Below are positions 46,949 through 55,732 of a DNA stretch of 64,000 nucleotides, piece after piece. The notes below the pieces were generated by a model. That model saw only the letters and a list, made by a program, of their open reading frames with translations. It was not told the DNA's origin and did no database searches. Position 1 is the stretch's first letter; each line of letters opens with the position of its first letter. The stretch comes from Actinomyces culturomici (GTDB taxonomy: Bacteria; Actinomycetota; Actinomycetes; Actinomycetales; Actinomycetaceae): contig NZ_LS991316.1 of NCBI RefSeq assembly GCF_900499005.1, positions 269,676 to 333,675 of the forward strand, written 5' to 3'. The position numbers and the translations under genes were made by a program.

Positions 46949-48019
46949 ATGACCGATCAGACCCCGGACCTTCGCGCCTCGGCCTCCGAGACGATCTCCT
47001 CGCTCCCGAACGTCGAGGGAGGCCGCATCCTCCTCGCCGCACCCCGCGGCTACTGCGCGGGCGTCGACCGGGCCGTCGACGTCGTCGAGAAGGCGCTCGA
47101 CCTCTACGGGGCTCCCGTGTACGTCCGCAAGGAGATCGTCCACAACAAGTTCGTCGTCGAGTCGCTCACCAAGCGCGGCGCGATCTTCGTCCAGGAGACC
47201 GACGAGGTCCCCGAGGGCGCCCGCGTCGTCTTCTCCGCCCACGGGGTCTCCCCGCAGGTCCGCGAGGCCGCGATCTCGCGCAACCTCGCGACGATCGACG
47301 CGACCTGCCCGCTCGTCACGAAGGTCCACCGCGAGGCCGTCCGCTTCGCGAAGGAGGACTACGACATCATCCTCGTCGGACACCAGGGCCACGAGGAGGT
47401 CGAGGGCACTTTCGGCGAGGCCCCCGCCCACATCCAGGTCGTCGGCACGCCTGACGAAGTCGACGCCGTTGAGGTCCGCGATCCCGCCCGCGTCGTGTGG
47501 ATCTCCCAGACGACCCTGTCGGTCGACGAGACGCGCGAAACGGTCGAGCGCCTCCGTCAGAGGTTCCCCCAGCTCATCGACCCACCCTCGGACGACATCT
47601 GCTACGCGACGCAGAACCGCCAGGTCGCGGTGAAGACGATCGCGCCGCGCGTCGACGTCATGGTCGTCGTGGGCTCGGCGAACTCGTCGAACTCCGTGCG
47701 CCTCGTCGAGGTCGCCCTCGAGGCCGGTGCGGGCGCCGCCCACCGCGTCGACAAGGCGGAGGAGCTCGACCCCGCGTGGTTCGAGGGCGCCTCGACCGTC
47801 GGCCTCACCTCCGGCGCGTCGGTTCCCGAGATCCTCGTCCGCGACGTCGTCGAGTGGCTCCAGCACAACGGTTTCCCCGAGGTCGAGGTCGTCCGCACCG
47901 AGACGGAGACGACGACCTTCGCGCTCCCGCGAAACCTCCGCGCCGAGCTCGCGGAGAACGGGCTCGCCGATGCGCGTCCGCACGCACCGCGCGAGGCGGG
48001 CCCCGACCACACGCACTGA
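46949..48019 (+). CDS. ispH: 4-hydroxy-3-methylbut-2-enyl diphosphate reductase
   Basis: Last enzyme of the MEP isoprenoid pathway, an oxygen-sensitive [4Fe-4S] protein making IPP and DMAPP. The three cluster Cys are in [22 protein letters not shown] and [11 protein letters not shown], with substrate His in FSAHGVSP and [12 protein letters not shown]. 356 aa with a short His/Pro-rich tail. The product feeds the prenyl transferase encoded by uppS. Confidence 0.96.
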   Translation: MTDQTPDLRASASETISSLPNVEGGRILLAAPRGYCAGVDRAVDVVEKALDLYGAPVYVRKEIVHNKFVVESLTKRGAIFVQETDEVPEGARVVFSAHGVSPQVREAAISRNLATIDATCPLVTKVHREAVRFAKEDYDIILVGHQGHEEVEGTFGEAPAHIQVVGTPDEVDAVEVRDPARVVWISQTTLSVDETRETVERLRQRFPQLIDPPSDDICYATQNRQVAVKTIAPRVDVMVVVGSANSSNSVRLVEVALEAGAGAAHRVDKAEELDPAWFEGASTVGLTSGASVPEILVRDVVEWLQHNGFPEVEVVRTETETTTFALPRNLRAELAENGLADARPHAPREAGPDHTH

Positions 48020-48154
48020 GGTCTTTGCGCCCCATTTGCTGAGGTGAATGCCGTGTAAAGGCATGGCAATGTTCACGTTCGCCGAGCTTCACATGAGGGG
48101 CTCGTGTCGCGCACTCTTGAGCGGATCGAATTCCCCGCTTCGTCAGGAGGCTCC

Positions 48155-49795
48155 ATGAGCGTGCAGTCGGCGCCCTTCATCGGGTGCGCTATCGTCCTCG
48201 CCGTCCTCGCCCTCGACCTCGCCGCGCGGCGGATGGGCCGCGGGACGACGTCGGCGCGCCGGGCGGGGACTGTCGTCTCGCTGCTCCTCGCCTCTCTCCT
48301 CGTCATGACCTCGATGGGACTCGTCGTCAACGTCGGCGGGTCGTGGGTGCGCACGACCGACGACGTCGCGGGGCTCGTCACGGGCGCCTTCCGCTCCTCG
48401 AAGGGCGCAGTCGTCGCCGCGCAGTCGGGCGCCGGGGACGGATCGGGCCAGTCCGCCCAGTCCGGATCGACGGCGCAGTCGGGCGACTCGCGCCAATCGG
48501 GCGGTGCGGCTGCGACGAAGCCGCGAGCCGAGGACTCAGACCTCCTGCCCGCCGCCCTCGCCCCGGACCCCTCGCTCAAGGCGGACTTCCAGCGCGACCC
48601 CGCGACGGGCGAACTCACCGCGATGGTGTACGGCCCCGAATCCGGACTTACGCGCTCGGTGACGATCTGGACCCCGCCGGACTTCGACCCGAACTCCGGA
48701 ACCGTTTACGACGTGCTCGTCTTCTCCCACGGCTATCCGGGATCCGACAAGGGGAATGTCAACGCCCTGCGGATCGCCGAGCTCTACGAGCGCCTTCGCG
48801 CCGCGGGCCACGTGCGTCCCTTCATCTTCGTCACGCCGAACGTCGCGATGGACGGCGCGCCTCCGACCTGCGTCGACATCGAAGGCTCCGCCAAGGTCGA
48901 GACCTTCGCGACCCGCGACCTCGTCCGCGTCCTTCGCTCGACCTTCCCCCACCTCGCGACCCATCGCGAGGGATGGATGCTCGCCGGAATCTCGGCGGGC
49001 GGCTATTGCGCGCCCGTCCTCGCGCTGCGGCACAACGACACGTTCCTCGGCGCGATGTCGATGGGCGGCGTCGACGCCCCCGAGTTCGGACCCCTCGCGA
49101 ACTCCGGTCCGGAACTCGCACAGAGGTTCACGATCTCGACCATGCTCGAGAACCTCCAGGGGCCGCCGGTCCACATGTTCTTCGCGGGCACGAAGGAGGA
49201 GCAGGGGTCCCTGCGTCTCGTGACGAACGTCGTCGGCAAGGGGCGCCCCGGCGATGAGATCGCGACGCACCTCGACGAGACCGGCGGCCACTCCTGGACG
49301 GTCTGGGCCGAGCAGATCGCCGCCGGCATTCCTTGGTGGCAGGCGAACGCCGACTCCATCGCCTCCGCGCGAGACGCCGCGGCCAAGGGCGAGCGTGAGG
49401 CGGCCGCCGCGCAAGCGAAGATCGCCGCTGAGAAGGCCGCCGCCGCTGCGAAGGCGAAGGCGGAGGCCGAGGCGGCAGAGCGCGAATACCGTCATCCGGC
49501 GTTCTTCTCCATCCGCGGATGGGGCCAGCTCGCCGCCTGGTGGATCGCGGGCATCGCCCTCCTCGCGTTCTCCGCGCTTGTGGGCCCGAGTCTCGCCGGG
49601 CGCGCCTCCAGGGCCGGTCAGCACCTCGATACCGAGGGCGCGCGTTCGCGGCTCGGCGGATTCGCCGCGCGCTTCGGCGTCGCGACGGCGACTGCGCTCG
49701 TCGTCGCCGTCGGGCTCCTCCTCGCGATCAACCGCGTCGAGTCCTTCTACACGAGCTGGTCGGGGCTCTTCGCCGACCTGTCGGTCCTCCTCTGA
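48155..49795 (+). CDS. Membrane-anchored esterase family protein
   Basis: A 546-aa protein in five parts: two N-terminal membrane spans (about 8-25 and 34-58), an extracellular linker with four QSG units (about 85-110), an alpha/beta-hydrolase domain of the esterase/antigen-85-like type (about 130-390) with the nucleophile elbow AGISAGGYCAP and a late ETGGHSWTVW holding the catalytic His, an Ala/Lys/Glu-rich coiled coil (about 405-445), and two C-terminal spans. ATG 48155 has AGGAGG 4 nt upstream; the GTG 17 codons earlier was rejected. Being without mycolates, this organism probably uses it on another cell-envelope ester. Confidence 0.83.
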   Translation: MSVQSAPFIGCAIVLAVLALDLAARRMGRGTTSARRAGTVVSLLLASLLVMTSMGLVVNVGGSWVRTTDDVAGLVTGAFRSSKGAVVAAQSGAGDGSGQSAQSGSTAQSGDSRQSGGAAATKPRAEDSDLLPAALAPDPSLKADFQRDPATGELTAMVYGPESGLTRSVTIWTPPDFDPNSGTVYDVLVFSHGYPGSDKGNVNALRIAELYERLRAAGHVRPFIFVTPNVAMDGAPPTCVDIEGSAKVETFATRDLVRVLRSTFPHLATHREGWMLAGISAGGYCAPVLALRHNDTFLGAMSMGGVDAPEFGPLANSGPELAQRFTISTMLENLQGPPVHMFFAGTKEEQGSLRLVTNVVGKGRPGDEIATHLDETGGHSWTVWAEQIAAGIPWWQANADSIASARDAAAKGEREAAAAQAKIAAEKAAAAAKAKAEAEAAEREYRHPAFFSIRGWGQLAAWWIAGIALLAFSALVGPSLAGRASRAGQHLDTEGARSRLGGFAARFGVATATALVVAVGLLLAINRVESFYTSWSGLFADLSVLL

Positions 49796-49830
49796 CCTCC
49801 TTCGAATCCCCGACGACAACGCCCCAGCGT

Positions 49831-50122
49831 TTGTGGTGCCGTTGGTGTGGTTGGGGTGGAGTTGGAGGGCATGTTTCGGGTCGTAACGGCACCTCAATTT
49901 CTCTTGTGGTGCCGTTGGTGTGGTTGGGGTGGCGTTGGAGGGCGTGTTTCGGGTCGTAACGGCACCTCAATTTCTTTTGTGGTGCCGTTGGTGTGGTTGG
50001 GGTGGCGTTGGAGGGCGTGTTTCGGGTCGTAACGGCACCTCAATTTCTTTTGTGGTGCCGTTGGTGTGGTTGGGGTGGCGTTGGAGGGCGTGTTTCGGGT
50101 CGTAACGGCACCTCAAATTCTT
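49831..50122 (+). repeat. 73-bp tandem repeat, four copies
   Basis: Four head-to-tail units start at 49831, 49904, 49977 and 50050, nearly identical (unit 1 and the end of unit 4 differ slightly), plus a degenerate fragment to about 50160. Each holds GGTGCCGTT and AACGGCACC, which can pair across a 41-nt loop within a unit or across unit junctions as a 12-bp hairpin with a 6-nt TTTCTT loop. The period is not a multiple of three and the small ORFs it creates are artefacts. This array and its flanks make up the 465-bp gap between the esterase and DUF559 genes. Confidence 0.93.
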
Positions 50123-50260
50123 TTGGGGCGCCGATGGGGCGGTTGTGGTGCCGGGGGAGCTCGCCGTCGTCCCCGCCGGGCCCGTCTGAAGGTTCGCTCA
50201 ACGGACCATTCAATCGCGTCGAGCCGCGGGGCGGATGCGGAGAGGACTGAGTCGCTGCTG

Positions 50261-51316
50261 TTAGCGAGGCCGAGGCGCGGTGAGCAGAAGCGAGAGGAAG
50301 GCGCTCGCGGTCTCGCCGGGCAGCTCGACGGCGCCCTGCACCCGCATGATCCGCTCGAGCAGCTTGGCGCGCAGCGCCGCCGGATTGCGAAGGTCCTTCC
50401 AGCCGGCCCTCACGACCGTCCAGCCCGCGTCCTCGAGCGCTCTCTGACGCGCCAGGAGGTCCGCCTGCGCCCTGCGGAAGGACGCCTCGTCGTCGCCCAT
50501 CTTCACGACTCCGTCGAATTCGATGAGGATCCGCCATCTCACGAGGGCGAAGTCCGCGAAGTAGCGTCGGCCCGCGATGACGATCTCGAATTGCGTGATC
50601 GTCTCATCGGGAAAGAGGGAGAGCAGCACGGTGAGCACGCCGATCTCGCCGGGCGTTTCGCACGCCCCGCTCGCGTACCGGATGACGAGTTCCGCAGTGC
50701 GAAGTCCGTGCATCGCGCGCCGCTCGTGCACCGCTGCGACCCGATCGAGCAAGTCGGCGCGCACCGCCGCCTCGCGGGCGCGCGAGCCCTCGAGATCGAA
50801 CCGGTCGAAGGCGCTGAGCCGCCTGAGAATCTGCGAGACTGCGGCGAGCGCGTCGAAGAGCGGCCGGGAGGCCGCCATGAGGATCGCCGTGTCCTCGAGC
50901 GAATCGACGAGGACGCCCTCGACCTCGACGATCTCTCCGGAAGGAGAGGGCGCACGGGTCTGAAGCGCCCGTGCGAGCGGAACGCCGTTCGTGCCGACGA
51001 GAACCGCGGGAAGCCGGGCGGGCGTGTAGCGCACCGAGGTGCGGAGGTACACGTCGGGGTTCGATGTCCATGGCGTCAGCCCGTGCACGATCATCGCGGA
51101 CTCGTGCGTGAACGCCGGACGGGTCCGGCACGCCGCGGTCACCGCGAGGATCCGGGCGCCGTGGATCAGGCGCTCGAAGTCCCATGTCGCCAGCGCCTCC
51201 TCTCCGCCCTCGAGCACGAGCGCGACTCCGCGCTTGATGGGGACGAGCACACCGTCCGAACGCTGCGCCTCGCCGCGGCGCGTGCGGACGAGTCGGGAGT
51301 GGGGGAGTCGCATCAT
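50261..51316 (-). CDS. DUF559/endonuclease-like domain protein
   Basis: A 351-aa protein of a type widespread in actinobacteria. The N-terminal ~110 residues resemble an AbiEi-like winged-helix region; the C-terminal part (about 235-335) has the restriction-endonuclease-like DUF559 fold with FADFALVRWRILIEFDGVVK and WTVVRAGWKDLRN. Two adjacent ATGs (51316 and 51313) are possible. Nuclease activity is not proven for the family. It diverges from ychF and has slightly less biased codons than neighbours. Confidence 0.8.
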   Translation of the reverse strand: MMRLPHSRLVRTRRGEAQRSDGVLVPIKRGVALVLEGGEEALATWDFERLIHGARILAVTAACRTRPAFTHESAMIVHGLTPWTSNPDVYLRTSVRYTPARLPAVLVGTNGVPLARALQTRAPSPSGEIVEVEGVLVDSLEDTAILMAASRPLFDALAAVSQILRRLSAFDRFDLEGSRAREAAVRADLLDRVAAVHERRAMHGLRTAELVIRYASGACETPGEIGVLTVLLSLFPDETITQFEIVIAGRRYFADFALVRWRILIEFDGVVKMGDDEASFRRAQADLLARQRALEDAGWTVVRAGWKDLRNPAALRAKLLERIMRVQGAVELPGETASAFLSLLLTAPRPR

Positions 51317-51498
51317 GCGCCGAGCGTCCTCCCTCCCCGCGCATTCGAGCCGAGAGCCCCGGCCTCGTCTGTGGATGGCGGCGGAATGACGGAACGGCTG
51401 TGGACGAGGGCGGGGCCGGGCATCTGGAAGGAGAGAGTGGAGAAAGCCCGCCGCAGTCGGGCCGCACCGGCGGACGTGGCCGAGGGACGCGGCTCGCT

Positions 51499-51504
51499 TA
51501 GAAT
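51499..51504 (+). promoter_or_regulatory. -10 box of leaderless ychF
   Basis: TAGAAT ends 7 nt before GTG 51512, which decides that start over ATG 51503, because the ATG would overlap the -10 hexamer itself. Confidence 0.6.
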
Positions 51505-51511
51505 GGCGAGC

Positions 51512-52594
51512 GTGTCTCTCACCATCGGAATCGCCGGACTGCCAAACGTCGGCAAGTCGACCCTGTTCAACGCCCTGACGCGCGCGACCGTGCTCGCCGC
51601 GAACTACCCCTTCGCGACGATCGAGCCGAACGTCGGCGTCGTGCCGCTGCCCGACGCGCGACTCAAGGTCCTCGCCGAGATGTTCCACTCGGAGAAGATC
51701 ATTCCGGCGACCGTGTCCTTCGTCGACATCGCCGGCATCGTCCGCGGCGCGTCCGAGGGCGAGGGCCTCGGCAACCAGTTCCTCGCGAACATCCGCGAGG
51801 CCGACGCGATCTGCCAGGTGACCAGGGCATTCGCCGATCCGGACGTCGTCCACGTCGACGGCAAGGTCGATCCGGCATCCGACATCGAGACGATCAAAAC
51901 CGAGCTGATCCTCGCCGACATGCAGACCCTCGAGAAGCAGATCCCCCGGCTCGAGAAGGAGGTCCGCGGGAAGAAGACCGAGGCGATCGTCCTCGAAACC
52001 GCGAAGGAGGCCCTCGAGCTCCTCGAGCGCGGCGAGCTCCTCTCCGGGCCCGCGGGCGCGACACTCGATCAGGCGGCCCTCAAGTCGTTCCAGCTCATGA
52101 CGACGAAGCCGTTCATCTTCGTCTTCAACATGGACGCCGCGGGCATGGAGGACGAGGAGATGCAGGCGTCCCTGCGGGCGCTCGTCGCCCCCGCCGAGGC
52201 GATCTTCCTCGACGCCCAGTTCGAGTCGGAGCTCGTCGAGCTCGACGAGGACGATGCGCGCGAGATGCTTGAGGAGTCCGGGCAGACCGAGTCGGGCCTC
52301 GACAAGCTCGCCCGCGTCGGCTTCGAGACCCTCGGCCTGCAGACGTACCTCACGGCCGGCCCGAAGGAGTCGCGCGCGTGGACGATCCACCGCGGCGATA
52401 CGGCCCCCCAGGCGGCGGGCGTCATCCACACGGACTTCCAGCGCGGCTTCATCAAGGCGGAGATCGTCTCCTACGACGACCTCATCGCGCTCGGCGGCAT
52501 GCACGAGGCGCGCGCCGCCGGCAAGGTCCGTATGGAGGGCAAGGACTACGTGATGGCCGACGGGGACATCGTCGAGTTCAAGTTCAACGTCTGA
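51512..52594 (+). CDS. ychF: Redox-regulated ATPase YchF
   Basis: Obg-family P-loop ATPase that binds ribosomes. G1 motif GLPNVGKSTLFNALT (residues 9-23), the G2/G3 region ending FVDIAGIVRGASEGEGLGNQ, the NMDA-type G4 variant FVFNMDAAGM, and the C-terminal TGS-like domain RAWTIHRGDTAPQAAGVIH. 360 aa from the leaderless GTG. A DUF4143 cassette lies directly downstream. Confidence 0.95.
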   Translation: MSLTIGIAGLPNVGKSTLFNALTRATVLAANYPFATIEPNVGVVPLPDARLKVLAEMFHSEKIIPATVSFVDIAGIVRGASEGEGLGNQFLANIREADAICQVTRAFADPDVVHVDGKVDPASDIETIKTELILADMQTLEKQIPRLEKEVRGKKTEAIVLETAKEALELLERGELLSGPAGATLDQAALKSFQLMTTKPFIFVFNMDAAGMEDEEMQASLRALVAPAEAIFLDAQFESELVELDEDDAREMLEESGQTESGLDKLARVGFETLGLQTYLTAGPKESRAWTIHRGDTAPQAAGVIHTDFQRGFIKAEIVSYDDLIALGGMHEARAAGKVRMEGKDYVMADGDIVEFKFNV

Positions 52595-52597
52595 GGC

Positions 52598-52680
52598 GTT
52601 CTCGCGACGATTGACGAGGGCGGGGCGGTGGCTTCCGGCTGGAGGGCGCCGCTGGGTCACCGGCCTCGGTGAGGCTGGGG
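52598..52680 (+). repeat. Left imperfect direct repeat flanking the DUF4143 gene
   Basis: Begins 4 bp after the ychF stop and aligns with 54104-54186 at roughly 84 percent identity by eye, including identical runs GTTCTCGCGA, GACGAGGGCGGGGCGGTG and GGAGGGCGCCGCTGGGTC. It carries a near copy of the dispersed 17-bp motif. Confidence 0.82.
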
Positions 52681-52735
52681 CGCTTGGAGGGTGCGCTCGC
52701 CGCTCGTCCAGCGTCCCTGTGGGCTGGGCCCGGAC

Positions 52736-52801
52736 CTGCGTTTCGCCAGACACTGCACTGCGTTTCGTCAGTATTGTGACTGCGTATCGTCAGTCGGTAG
52801 A
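52736..52801 (+). promoter_or_regulatory. Three 22-bp iterons upstream of the DUF4143 gene
   Basis: CTGCGTTTCGYCAG-type units start at 52736, 52758 and 52780, exactly 22 bp apart, so all face the same side of the helix. They end at the -10 box TAGGGT (52813-52818), which is 6 nt before ATG 52825. This geometry suggests a cooperative repressor or activator site, perhaps for autoregulation. Confidence 0.7.
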
Positions 52802-52824
52802 TGGCGAAATGCTAGGGTCATTCC

Positions 52825-54093
52825 ATGGACCTGCTGAAGCGAAATGTCTCGGGATGGCTCGACGAGGTGCTGGAAACCTCGCCGATCGTCGTCGTGGAAG
52901 GCGCGCGTCAAGTGGGCAAGTCAACCCTGGTCTCGATGCTGCCAGACGATTCCACCGTCTTCACCACCATGGACGACGATGCCACGCGTTCTTATGCCCT
53001 TGACGATCCTGTTGGGTTCCTGGGCTCGGCGGGGCGGGGACGCTTGGTGATCGACGAGATCCAGCGTTGTCCGGAACTGGTGCTTCCGCTGAAGGCGGCC
53101 GTCGACGCTGATCGACGTCCAGGCAGGTTCATTCTCACCGGGTCGGCGAACCTGCTCCGGCTCCCGGGGGCGAAGGACTCGCTGGCCGGCAGAGCCATGA
53201 CGGTCCGGCTGCATCCCTTCTCGCAGGGGGAACTCGCAGGTGCCACGGACGACTGGGTGACGTGGCTGTTGCACGCCGATCGGGGGTCTTTCCCCGTCGC
53301 CGACAGGGCGGACCTCGCGGCCCGAGTAGCCGCCGGAGGATACCCGAGCGTGCAGGGAGTGTCCCCGCGGATGAGGAAGGCGTGGCTGCTGGACTATGCG
53401 AGCCGCTTGGTGGAGCGGGACGCCGCCGACATCGCGCCCGCGCAAGCCTCGGTGCTGCGCAAGCTGCTTCTGTTGCTCGCTGCTGCGCCGGGGGCAGAGC
53501 TGGTCCATGAGCGTTTGGCTCAGGAGCTGGGCGTGGCTCGTGGCACCGTGGTCCGGTACCTGGATTTGCTCGAATCGTTGTTCCTGATCCAGCGGCTACC
53601 GAGCTGGTCGCGCAATCTCACCAAGCGTCAGATTCAGCGACCCAAGTGCTACCTCACCGACAGTGGACTGGCGGCTGCGCTGTCCGGGCTCGATGCGCAG
53701 CACCTCGCCTCCATTCAGGGGGCGGACCATTTCGGGCCCCTCGTGGAGAACTTCGTCGTCGGCGAGCTGACGCGGCAGCGAACATGGTCGAGCACTGAAT
53801 ACACGTTGTCGCACTACCGCGACCGCACCGGGACGGAGGTGGATGTCATCATCGAGACCCCGCGCGGGATCATCGCCGTTGAGGTGAAGTCCGCCGTCGC
53901 CGCAACATCGGCACACTTCACACATCTCAAGGGCCTGCGGGACCGCCTCGGTGACGAGTTCCTCGCTGGCGTCGTCGTGACGACGGGGCTGGGGCAGCGA
54001 GCGGGGGATCGCCTTGAGTCGCTACCGATCTCCTCGCTGTGGCTGGGCGGTACACGTGAGTTCTGTCCTGAGAATGGTGGAGTTCACGTTTGA
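52825..54093 (+). CDS. AAA ATPase with DUF4143 domain
   Basis: A 422-aa protein: an AAA_14-type ATPase (about 18-200) with Walker A GARQVGKSTLV, Walker B LVIDEIQRCPELVL, sensor segment GRFILTGSANLLRL and AGRAMTVRLHPFSQGEL, then a winged helix and a C-terminal DUF4143 domain with nuclease-like fold features (TEVDVIIETPRGIIAVEVKS). The family is common, mobile and of unknown function. Codons (CTG, GTG, less C-ending) differ from the neighbours, it has its own iteron promoter, and it lies between direct repeats, all pointing to a transferred cassette. Probably leaderless. Confidence 0.92.
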   Translation: MDLLKRNVSGWLDEVLETSPIVVVEGARQVGKSTLVSMLPDDSTVFTTMDDDATRSYALDDPVGFLGSAGRGRLVIDEIQRCPELVLPLKAAVDADRRPGRFILTGSANLLRLPGAKDSLAGRAMTVRLHPFSQGELAGATDDWVTWLLHADRGSFPVADRADLAARVAAGGYPSVQGVSPRMRKAWLLDYASRLVERDAADIAPAQASVLRKLLLLLAAAPGAELVHERLAQELGVARGTVVRYLDLLESLFLIQRLPSWSRNLTKRQIQRPKCYLTDSGLAAALSGLDAQHLASIQGADHFGPLVENFVVGELTRQRTWSSTEYTLSHYRDRTGTEVDVIIETPRGIIAVEVKSAVAATSAHFTHLKGLRDRLGDEFLAGVVVTTGLGQRAGDRLESLPISSLWLGGTREFCPENGGVHV

Positions 54094-54103
54094 CATCTGG
54101 CGG

Positions 54104-54186
54104 GTTCTCGCGAGGAACGACGAGGGCGGGGCGGTGTCTTCCGATGGGAGGGCGCCGCTGGGTCGCAGACCTCGTCGAAGCCGGGC
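54104..54186 (+). repeat. Right imperfect direct repeat flanking the DUF4143 gene
   Basis: Partner of 52598-52680, starting 11 bp after the DUF4143 stop. Together the pair encloses the iterons and the ATPase gene. Confidence 0.82.
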
Positions 54187-54237
54187 ACTGCCGGCCGAGG
54201 AGCGCTGAGCGGACGCGACGAGCAGGGGTCGGGGGCG

Positions 54238-55413
54238 CTAGGAGAGTCCGCTTGCGGCCCGTCCCAGTTGCTCGATGAGAATGGATGCGGCCTCGCGGAA
54301 GACGTTCTGCTCCAGGAGGAGCGAGACGGAGACGTAACCGGGCTGCGGCATGTCGAAGAAGTAGCCGGGCTGCACGGTGATCGCCTCGTCGTCGATGAGG
54401 CGGGTGACGAGCTCGTCCTCGTCGATGGTGGAGGGGAAGCGCACGAACGCGTTCCAGCCACCCTCGGGTTCGAGCAGGCCGAGGGCACCCGAGGGCTCTG
54501 AATCCACGAGCTCGCGCAGCGCGGCGAGGTTCGTCAGGCAGCGGGTTCGCACCGATTCCGTCTGCCCGGGCATCTGCTCGCAGAACTCCGGCATTCGCTC
54601 GGTGATGAGGGCGCCGAGCGGGAGGAAGTCGTCGGCGATCGCGTCGAGGCGCCGCTTCGCCTCGGCCACTTGATCGTCCGGCCCGGAGACCTCGATCCAC
54701 GCGAGCTTCGCGTGAGGGGCGGCGAGGCGCTTCGACAGGCCGTCGAGGGCGAAGGTGAGGACCTCGTCGCGGCCGGCGATGCGACTCCGCTCGCGGCCCT
54801 CGGCGAGGTGGTAGTCGAAGAACACCTCGTCGGCGATGAGCGGGAGCTCGTGGCGTCGGCAGATGTCGACGAGGCGGGCGCACTCATCGGCGGTGACGTA
54901 GGAGCCCGTCGGGTTGTTCGGGTTGATCGCGATGATCGCGCGCACGGAGTGTCCGGCAGGGCTATTCACGAGCTCCTCCACGGCGGCGGTGTCGATCTCC
55001 CAGCGGCCGTACCGGTGGAGCGGGAACGAGAGGGCCCCGACGCCCTCGAGGCGGGCGATTGAGTCGACCAGGGGGTAGCCGGGGGCGGGGGAGAGGACCG
55101 CGTCGCCCGGATCGCAGAGGAGTTTGATCAGCCACGAGTAGGCCTGCGAGGTCGAACTCAGGAGGTAGAGGTCGTCGGGGTCGACGACGCGGTGCTGCGT
55201 GGTCGAGAGGAAGTCCGCCAAGCGGGTCCTCGCGCCTTCGTCGCCGCGGGGGTCGGGGGCGTAGGGGGAAGGAAGGATGCGGGGAGCGAGGCCGTGGCGC
55301 GTGGGATTCGAGTCGCTGAGCGCCACGAGGGGGCGCCCCGTCGTCCGGGCGGCCGCCTCCGCACTGCTGATCGGATTCGGGCCGGAGATGTCGACGCGGC
55401 TGGAGAAGCGCAT
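54238..55413 (-). CDS. PLP-dependent class I/II aminotransferase
   Basis: A 391-aa fold-type I aminotransferase. The PLP lysine is in ALDGLSKRLAAPHAKLAW, with NPNNPTGSYV and ADEVFFDYHL. The substrate is not predictable; aspartate-, alanine- or aromatic-type enzymes share these motifs. On the minus strand TATCGT ends 6 nt before ATG 55413, so it looks leaderless; an upstream in-frame extension of 62 residues is low-complexity and rejected. Confidence 0.9.
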   Translation of the reverse strand: MRFSSRVDISGPNPISSAEAAARTTGRPLVALSDSNPTRHGLAPRILPSPYAPDPRGDEGARTRLADFLSTTQHRVVDPDDLYLLSSTSQAYSWLIKLLCDPGDAVLSPAPGYPLVDSIARLEGVGALSFPLHRYGRWEIDTAAVEELVNSPAGHSVRAIIAINPNNPTGSYVTADECARLVDICRRHELPLIADEVFFDYHLAEGRERSRIAGRDEVLTFALDGLSKRLAAPHAKLAWIEVSGPDDQVAEAKRRLDAIADDFLPLGALITERMPEFCEQMPGQTESVRTRCLTNLAALRELVDSEPSGALGLLEPEGGWNAFVRFPSTIDEDELVTRLIDDEAITVQPGYFFDMPQPGYVSVSLLLEQNVFREAASILIEQLGRAASGLS

Positions 55414-55729
55414 GTGGCAACGATAGTCGCGTGCCGTCCAGCGGTACTCGAAGGGGCCGGGGCGGCCCTTCCCCCGGCTTCCACGGCGCTGAATCCGTGC
55501 GCAACGGATTGAGAAGGAGCCCGAGCACCTCGCGAATGGCGGAGCGCGGAAGAGGAGCTCCGCGCACGCGGCGTCGATGAAGTCGTCGCGCACACTCATC
55601 CCGAGAATGTCGCCTCCCAGGGCGTTGCGCGGAGGATCGGCATGGCGCCGACGGAGCGGGTCATCGACGGTGAGACGCGGTGGGCGTCACGTGGCCCGGG
55701 GGTGTCCCGAATAGGCTCTCCAGGAGGCT
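55414..55729. other. 316-bp gap without recognised gene
   Basis: Between the aminotransferase and the damaged gene at 55733. It contains the aminotransferase -10 (about 55420-55425) and, at its right end, TAGGCT (55712-55717) with AGGAGG (55722-55727). Short ORFs here show no recognisable protein. Confidence 0.5.
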
Positions 55730-55732
55730 GTG

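Noticed and set aside
49831..50122. CRISPR array
   Set aside because: Units are contiguous and nearly identical over 73 bp with no unique spacers, and no cas genes are nearby.
49847..50250. Repeated 61-codon ORFs in the 73-bp array
   Set aside because: The period is not a multiple of three, so each ORF is the same shadow restarted; none has a ribosome binding site.
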